Below are positions 59,125 to 64,000 of a stretch of DNA of 64,000 bases, in pieces (the first letter of the stretch is position 1; every line of letters begins with the position of its first letter). The notes under the pieces are model-generated. The model did no database searches. It worked only from the letters and a program-made list of their open reading frames with translations, and was not told where the DNA came from. Source of the stretch: JAWLHU01 sp049325315 (GTDB lineage: Bacteria > Bacillota > Sulfobacillia > Symbiobacteriales > Symbiobacteriaceae); the NCBI GenBank assembly GCA_049325315.1, contig JBMONB010000083.1, positions 186,001 through 250,000 of the forward strand, in the 5' to 3' direction. A program made the translations under genes and the position numbers.

Positions 59125-60323
59125 GAGACCGCCTCCCGCCTGACCGGCACTGTCACCCGGATCGTGAGGCCCGCATCACCCGGCTCATAGCCGATGCTGC
59201 CCCCGAGGCTCCTTGCCCGCTCCGCCATGGAGCGCATGCCCACCCCGGGCTCCAGGCTGGCGGGGGGAGACCCGTCGTTGGTGACGATCAACTCCAGCCA
59301 TTCCCCTCTGCCGGAGAGATGGCCGGCCACCTGGCGGGCCCCGCCGTGACGGTGGGCGTTGGTGAGCGCCTCCTGGAAGATGCGGTAGAGCTGCTCCAGC
59401 CGGTTGGGGTCCGGCGGCAGGGCGCGGGCGCCCTCGTCGGCATCGACCGAGACGGTCATGCCGGTGGCCGCCCCGAAGTCCCGCCCGAGGCGGGCCAGCG
59501 CCTCCAGCTCGGTCGACTGGCTCAACCCGCCGGGGTGGAGCGCACGCACCGCCTGGCGGGTCTCCAGGAGGGCGTGGCGGGCGGTCTCCTCGCACTGGAG
59601 GAGCGTCGCCGCCGACTGCTCCGGCGCCAGGTCAGCCAGGCGCCGGGCGGCCTGAAGCTGCACGACCAGCGCCGTGAGGCTGTGGGCCACCGAGTCGTGA
59701 ATCTCCCGAGCCAGCCGCTGCCGCTCCTCCAGGACCGCCATCTCCTGCTGGCGGGCCGCCGACTCGGTCAGCTGCCGGTGCGCCCGCTCCAGGGCGGCCT
59801 GGGACCCCTGCACACGGGTGAGCAGCTCCTCCGAGCGCTCCTTCTCCTCACGCAGGTCCCGCATGAGGGAGCCCATTGCAGCAGAAAAGAGGTGGAAGGC
59901 GCCGTACAGCCCAATGCTGAACAGGGCCATGGCCGGGGCTCTCTGGCCGGCCTCGGGCAGGTAGGCCAGCAGCCAGAGCGCTGTGGTGGCGGCCAGGGTA
60001 GGCTTCAGCCATCGCCGCTCCAGCTCGAAAAAGAGCCCGACGAAGATGGGGGAGAAGAGGGCGGGCATCGGCCCATTGGGCTGATAGGTCGACACCAGGA
60101 AGAGGAGGGCGGTCCCCCACAGAATCTCCAGGTAGAGAAGGGCGATGTGCCATAACCGGGGTCCGGGGATCCAGCCGGCGAGCACCACTGAACTGGTGAG
60201 AAAGAAGGCGGCGCTCACCGCGTGGAGCGCCAGGAGAGGGGTTGAATCGGTGTTCAGCATATAGAAGGAGAGCAAGAGGAGGAAGAAGAGCGGGCGAATG
60301 AGGGAGAGAACAGGTTTGCGCAT
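59121..60323 (-). CDS. NarL-type sensor histidine kinase
   Basis: A 400-residue kinase with five or six N-terminal membrane segments (up to ~150), a coiled coil (~155-205), HisKA_3 with His209 in 'AREIHDSVAHSLTALV', and a HATPase with 'NDGSPP' and 'GVGMRSMAERAR'. No outer sensor domain, so it probably senses within the membrane, as exporter-linked kinases often do. Confidence 0.92.
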   Translation of the reverse strand: MRKPVLSLIRPLFFLLLLSFYMLNTDSTPLLALHAVSAAFFLTSSVVLAGWIPGPRLWHIALLYLEILWGTALLFLVSTYQPNGPMPALFSPIFVGLFFELERRWLKPTLAATTALWLLAYLPEAGQRAPAMALFSIGLYGAFHLFSAAMGSLMRDLREEKERSEELLTRVQGSQAALERAHRQLTESAARQQEMAVLEERQRLAREIHDSVAHSLTALVVQLQAARRLADLAPEQSAATLLQCEETARHALLETRQAVRALHPGGLSQSTELEALARLGRDFGAATGMTVSVDADEGARALPPDPNRLEQLYRIFQEALTNAHRHGGARQVAGHLSGRGEWLELIVTNDGSPPASLEPGVGMRSMAERARSLGGSIGYEPGDAGLTIRVTVPVRREAVS

Positions 60324-60379
60324 GAGTCAATCGCCTCCGAGACCTCCATTGTCTGTGTACGAGCCCTGATGACCTGTCG

Positions 60380-61321
60380 CTAGTGAGCCCCGACCGAACG
60401 CCGATACAGCAGCAGGTGAATCTCCGCCAGCGCCTCGCGGGCGCTGCCGGGGATGAACTCGATCCCCTCCGGCCACCGCGCCCGTTCCCGCACCCCGTAT
60501 CCACCGACCACCACCAGGGAGCCGGGAGCCTCCGCCGCAGCGAGCCGGCCCATGGAGCGAATCCAGTCCTCTGCCTGCTGCAGCTGCACGGCGGTGGCCA
60601 CGCTGAGGCCCATCACCTCGGGCCGCAGGTCGAGCAGCGCCCGCTGGAGTCCATCGGGCGAGGGGGAGTAGCCCAGGTGGGTCACCTGGAACCCGTGCCG
60701 GGCGGCCAGGAGCCCCAGGGTAAGCGCCCCCAGCTCGTGCTGCTCGCCGGGGAGGCAGGCGGTGACAAAGGTCGGCCCGGACAGGGGGCCAACGACACTG
60801 CGCAGCGAGAGCAGCCGGTCTCGGATCAGCACGGTGGAATAGTGCTCCTGAAACGAGGAGATCACACCGGTCTCCCAGAGCCGGCCGATCTCGTAGAGTA
60901 CCTCCTGCACCACATCGATCAGCACGGTCTCCAGGCCCAGGGCGCCGAAGGCGCCATCGAGGGCGGTGGTCACCCGGGCAGGGTCCCGTTCCAGGAGGGC
61001 GGTGAGCAGGTCTTCCCGCCGGGCCTCCAGCAGATTGGCCGCCTTGTCGAGCTGCGCCTGGCGGAGGTCGTCGCCGTTGGGTATCCACCCCTGCTCCAGC
61101 CGCTCCTTCAACTCCGATGCCGCCGCCGAGACCAGGGCGCCCCCGTCCACCTTGGCCTTGACCCAGAGCAGAACGGCCAGGTCTGACCGCGTATACTCCC
61201 GGTACCCATTGGGAAGCCGGAGCGGCCGGACAATGTCATACCGCTCCTCCCATTTCCGCAGGGTAGCTGCCGTCAGGCCGGTCAGCCGGGCAACCTCCCG
61301 AATGTTGTACCGCTCCTCCAC
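60380..61321 (-). CDS. MerR-type regulator with B12-binding domain (CarH/LitR-like photoreceptor)
   Basis: GTG 61321, nine bases after AAGGGGG, gives 313 residues. MerR-type winged helix at 4-75 ('NIREVARLTGLTAATLRKWE'), a four-helix cap, then a cobalamin-binding Rossmann domain. The cap carries W149-x9-E159-H160 ('WETGVISSFQEH'), the motif that distinguishes light-sensing AdoCbl regulators, and E193-x-H195-x-x-G ('EQHELG') is the lower-ligand motif. Known members repress carotenoid genes in the dark and release DNA in light. No carotenoid gene is adjacent. It has its own promoter (61346-61375). Confidence 0.87.
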   Translation of the reverse strand: MEERYNIREVARLTGLTAATLRKWEERYDIVRPLRLPNGYREYTRSDLAVLLWVKAKVDGGALVSAAASELKERLEQGWIPNGDDLRQAQLDKAANLLEARREDLLTALLERDPARVTTALDGAFGALGLETVLIDVVQEVLYEIGRLWETGVISSFQEHYSTVLIRDRLLSLRSVVGPLSGPTFVTACLPGEQHELGALTLGLLAARHGFQVTHLGYSPSPDGLQRALLDLRPEVMGLSVATAVQLQQAEDWIRSMGRLAAAEAPGSLVVVGGYGVRERARWPEGIEFIPGSAREALAEIHLLLYRRSVGAH

Positions 61322-61345
61322 GGAGGTCGACCCCCTTCCACCCTG

Positions 61346-61375
61346 AGCATACAGCTTGCGCATATTGAGTGTCAA
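61346..61375 (-). promoter_or_regulatory. Promoter of the CarH-like regulator gene
   Basis: On the minus strand TTGACA (61375-61370) and TATGCT (61351-61346) are 18 bases apart. The TGT-TTTG-ACA palindrome overlaps the -35, a possible site of self-repression. Confidence 0.6.
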
Positions 61376-61422
61376 AACATTCCGCAACGATGGCGGCCGG
61401 CGGAGAAGATCGGCACGGAAAA

Positions 61423-61453
61423 GCCCACCAGCCCCAACAGGGGAAAGGTGGGC
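61423..61453 (-). terminator. Terminator of the PPOX-fold gene at 61472
   Basis: AGCCCACC and GGTGGGCT pair across a short loop; on the minus strand the stem is followed by TTTTCC. It lies between the PPOX-fold gene and the regulator promoter. Confidence 0.65.
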
Positions 61454-61471
61454 TCACAGGCAACGACCCGA

Positions 61472-61933
61472 CTACAGGGCTTTCATCGCTCCGAAGACCC
61501 CGCTGTCCAGCTTCTCTTTCAGCGCCTTGTCGTAGGTCACGTCGTAGGCCGGGTTGGCGGTGATCTTGCCGCCCCAGAAGGTGACATCCCGCACGGCCCG
61601 GACCTTTACCTCGGCCACGGCCAGCTTCAGGTTAACGCCCTCGATCTCCTCGGCGATCACCCGGCCGGTCCCCTCGGCGGTGTGGCAGGCTCCGTGGGCG
61701 ATCACGGTCAGGAGGACCCGCTCGTCGGACCGGATGTTCCCCATCACCCGGCCCTTGGCATCGGCGGCCAAACGGAGCGTCTCGTTGTCCTTCGCATAGA
61801 CCCAGGTGATCAGGTTGTTGGTGGGCCACTTGGTCTCGGCGTCCAGGGTGGTCACCAGGACCAGCTGCGGCCCCTGCAGGAACTCCACCAGTTCATTCGA
61901 AAGCTGGGACGGCGCCTGATTCTTATCGCTCAC
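61472..61933 (-). CDS. PPOX/pyridoxamine-oxidase-fold protein
   Basis: GTG 61933 with GGGGGAG upstream gives 153 residues; ATG 61969 is open but lacks an RBS. The split-barrel pattern is clear ('LVLVTTLDAETKWPTNNLI', 'LRLAADAKGRVMGNIRSDERVLLTVI'). FMN or F420 binding is likely. Divergent from the AOR gene across about 140 bases. Role unknown. Confidence 0.82.
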   Translation of the reverse strand: MSDKNQAPSQLSNELVEFLQGPQLVLVTTLDAETKWPTNNLITWVYAKDNETLRLAADAKGRVMGNIRSDERVLLTVIAHGACHTAEGTGRVIAEEIEGVNLKLAVAEVKVRAVRDVTFWGGKITANPAYDVTYDKALKEKLDSGVFGAMKAL

Positions 61934-62072
61934 CAGAAGTCTCCCCCTCAGACTATGTACTGTTCCCATTCTACCATACCCGCCGGGTCGGCGGGGCCAT
62001 GCGCTCTTTTACACCGGCGCAGGACCATTCTTTGCGGTGGAGAATTACGAGAAGAAGGGGGAATCTTACGCC

Positions 62073-63776
62073 ATGGAACAGATCTTGCGCATCGATATGA
62101 AGAGCCGGACGGCCCGCTTCGAGCCGCTGCCGGAGGAGTACCGGCTGCTGGGAGGGCGTGCGCTCACCTCCCGCATCGTCGCAGCGGAGGTAGACCCTCT
62201 CTGCGACCCGCTGGGGCCGCACAACAAGTTGGTGCTGGCGCCGGGGCTGCTCTCGGGCACCGTGCTCTCCAGTTCCAGCCGCATCTCGGCGGGGGCGAAG
62301 TCCCCGCTGACCGGGGGAATCAAGGAGTCCAACGCCGGGGGCAACACCGGCTGGCGGCTGGCCCAGCTGGGAATCCGGGCGGTGGTGATCGAGGGGCAGC
62401 CGGAGCCGGGTCAGTGGTACGTGGCGGTTATCGGCCGGGGCGAGTGCCGCTTTGAGCCGGCCGGTGAGCTGGTGGGCCTGGGCACCTACGAGACGGCGGC
62501 CCGCCTCTTTGAGCGGTACGGCAAGAAGGCGGCGCTGGCGGTGATCGGCCCGGCGGGCGAGCAGCGGCTGAACGTGGCGGGCATCTCCAACACCGACCCG
62601 GAGGGGCGGCCCAGCCGCATCTGCGCCCGGGGCGGCATGGGCGCCGTCATGGGTACCAAGGGGCTGAAGGGGATCGTGGTGCTCGACCCCGGCCCGAACA
62701 CGACGCCGGAGATGGTCGACCCGCCGCTGTGGCGGGAACACTCCCGCCCCTACCTGCAGGAGCTGCGGACCAGCCCGACCATCGCCCGCTACCGGGCCGT
62801 GGGCACGGCGGGGACGCTGGAGGTGGTCAACAAGCTGGGCGGGTTGCCCATCGCCAACTTCAGCCGGGGCCAGGACCCGGCGACCGAGGCGATCACCGGC
62901 CTGCAGATGGCGGAGATCATCAAGGAGCGGGGCGGCCAGCCGTCGCACTCCTGCATGACCGGCTGCACGATTCAGTGCTCCAACGTCTGGGTCGACCGGG
63001 AGGGCAAGGAGGTCGCCTCCTCCATGGAGTTTGAGACCAATACCCTGCTGGGATCGAACCTGGAGATCTTCGACTTCGACGCCATCGCCCGCTTCACGCG
63101 GGAGTGCAACGACCTGGGGATCGACACCATCGAGACCGGCGGCGCCATCGGGGTGGCCATGCAGGGCGGTCTCCTCCCCTTCGGCGATGTGGATGGCGTG
63201 ATGGCGATCTTCCGGGAGATGCGGGAGGGCGGCCTGACCGGCAAGCTGATCGGCGCCGGGGCGGCCACCGTGGGCCGGGTGCTGGGCGTTCGCGAGGTGG
63301 CCTCGGTCAAGGGGCAGGTGATGGCCGCCTACGACCCCCGGGTGATCAAGGGCAACGGCGTCACCTACGCCACCAGCCCCATGGGGGCGGACCACACCGC
63401 CGGCAACACCATCGGGGCGAAGGTCGACCACCTGGACCCGCAGGAGAAGGTGGCCCTGAGCCGGGAGATTCAGATCGTGGCCACCCTGCTCGACATGCTG
63501 GGCTTCTGCAACTTTGCCCGGGCGGTCTATGCCAACACCGCCGAGTCGCTCCGGGGCCTCTTCAAGGCCCGCTTCGGGGTGGATGTGACCGAGGAGCAGC
63601 TCCGCCGCCTGGCGGTCGAAACGATTCAGGCGGAGATCAGGTTCAACCGGCGGGCCGGGCTGGGTCCTGAGACCGACCGGCTGCCGGAGTGGATGCGGGA
63701 GGTCCCGCTGCCGCCTCACAACGCCGTCTTCGACGTGCCGGACGAGGAGATGGATCGGATATGGAGCGAGGCCTGA
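62073..63776 (+). CDS. Tungsten-containing aldehyde:ferredoxin oxidoreductase
   Basis: ATG 62073 after GGGGGAA gives 567 residues. The N-terminal domain shows the AOR pterin-binding pattern ('LLGGRALTSRIVAAEVDPL', 'SRICARGGMGAVMGTKGLK'), and the 4Fe-4S ligands are C294-x2-C297-x3-C301 ('CMTGCTIQC') with Cys479 ('GFCNFAR'). The family oxidises aldehydes to acids with ferredoxin, using tungsten or molybdenum. A MoaD-like gene overlaps its 3' end, a common pairing for tungstopterin enzymes. Confidence 0.93.
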   Translation: MEQILRIDMKSRTARFEPLPEEYRLLGGRALTSRIVAAEVDPLCDPLGPHNKLVLAPGLLSGTVLSSSSRISAGAKSPLTGGIKESNAGGNTGWRLAQLGIRAVVIEGQPEPGQWYVAVIGRGECRFEPAGELVGLGTYETAARLFERYGKKAALAVIGPAGEQRLNVAGISNTDPEGRPSRICARGGMGAVMGTKGLKGIVVLDPGPNTTPEMVDPPLWREHSRPYLQELRTSPTIARYRAVGTAGTLEVVNKLGGLPIANFSRGQDPATEAITGLQMAEIIKERGGQPSHSCMTGCTIQCSNVWVDREGKEVASSMEFETNTLLGSNLEIFDFDAIARFTRECNDLGIDTIETGGAIGVAMQGGLLPFGDVDGVMAIFREMREGGLTGKLIGAGAATVGRVLGVREVASVKGQVMAAYDPRVIKGNGVTYATSPMGADHTAGNTIGAKVDHLDPQEKVALSREIQIVATLLDMLGFCNFARAVYANTAESLRGLFKARFGVDVTEEQLRRLAVETIQAEIRFNRRAGLGPETDRLPEWMREVPLPPHNAVFDVPDEEMDRIWSEA

Positions 63777-63994
63777 TCATCCACCTGGAGGTCTATCTCC
63801 CCTTCCGGGGCAAGCGGCGCTGGGTGGGGGAGGAGAGCCTGCCCACCGGTATGACCGCCGGGGGGCTGGTGGCCCACCTGGGCCTGACCGAACCGGAGTT
63901 GGTGGTCCTGGTAGGGGGGCGGTATGTCGCTCCCGAGACCCCCCTACAAGAGGGGGCGCAGGTGGCGATTTTGCGCCAGGCCGAAGGGGGATAA
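63761..63994 (+). CDS. MoaD/ThiS-family small sulfur carrier, AOR-linked
   Basis: ATG 63761 overlaps the end of the AOR gene by 16 bases. The 77-residue beta-grasp protein ('LIIHLEVYLPFRGK', 'VVLVGGRYVAPETPLQEGAQVAIL') ends in Gly-Gly, the residue pair that is adenylated and thiocarboxylated to deliver sulfur for pterin dithiolene synthesis. Its position suggests a carrier dedicated to the AOR cofactor. Confidence 0.85.
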   Translation: MERGLIIHLEVYLPFRGKRRWVGEESLPTGMTAGGLVAHLGLTEPELVVLVGGRYVAPETPLQEGAQVAILRQAEGG

Positions 63995-64000
63995 GGAGAA

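Overview
The window is strongly GC-rich bacterial DNA with Gram-positive-type ribosome binding sites (AGGAGG-like), frequent GTG and TTG starts, remnants of a spore-germinant receptor operon, a nap-type nitrate reductase and UGA-encoded selenoproteins. This combination points to a high-GC, spore-lineage member of the Bacillota close to Symbiobacterium. That assignment is inference from gene content and style; no rRNA, tRNA or CRISPR array is visible in the window.

Layout. 1-3.7 kb: a left-edge hypothetical, an S9 peptidase and an amidinotransferase-fold hydrolase. 3.7-6.8 kb: a frameshifted transposase remnant next to a lower-GC three-gene operon (propeller-like secreted protein, M23 peptidase, membrane-anchored protein). 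7-16.4 kb: an ECF sigma factor with a propeller-bearing anti-sigma factor, a subtilase-like lipoprotein, a class V aminotransferase, ispH, a SirB1-like protein, Nudix and SDR enzymes. 16.4-25.3 kb: a large subtilase, a DUF1450 protein, a double-domain M16 peptidase, ClpP, an amidase and a class A beta-lactamase-like protein. 25.3-29.7 kb: a compact nap operon (tetraheme cytochrome, NapD, NapA, fused NapH-NapG) behind a perfect CRP/FNR-type palindrome. 29.9-38.6 kb: M24 peptidase, a second subtilase, OsmC, a two-component pair, a PPOX-fold protein with UbiX, a methyltransferase, an orphan response regulator and UspA. 38.7-43.9 kb: three tandem M14 carboxypeptidase paralogues. 43.9-48.4 kb: SUFU-domain protein, patatin, then a wrecked gerB-gerA-gerC operon followed by an array of ten 21-bp repeats. 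48.4-54.8 kb: DinB protein, hypotheticals, and the most interesting locus, two adjacent selenoprotein genes (Sec-peroxiredoxin and a GrdB/PrdB-like UxxC protein) followed by an SDR enzyme. 55-60.3 kb: an ABC-2 exporter with a NarL-type two-component system. 60.4-64 kb: a CarH-like B12-binding MerR regulator, a PPOX-fold protein, and a tungsten aldehyde:ferredoxin oxidoreductase with a MoaD-like partner.

Themes. The window is rich in peptidases (S8 three times, S9, M14 three times, M16, M23, M24, ClpP), which fits a peptide-using lifestyle. It combines anaerobic respiration (nap), metal- and selenium-dependent redox chemistry (AOR, nap, Sec-Prx, Sec-GrdB-like) and environmental sensing (three NarL-type regulators, two kinases, an ECF system and a probable B12 photoreceptor). 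The strongest candidates for follow-up are the tandem selenoprotein operon, the CarH-like regulator without carotenoid genes beside it, the NapH-NapG fusion, the triplicated M14 cluster and the 21-bp array next to the decayed ger operon.
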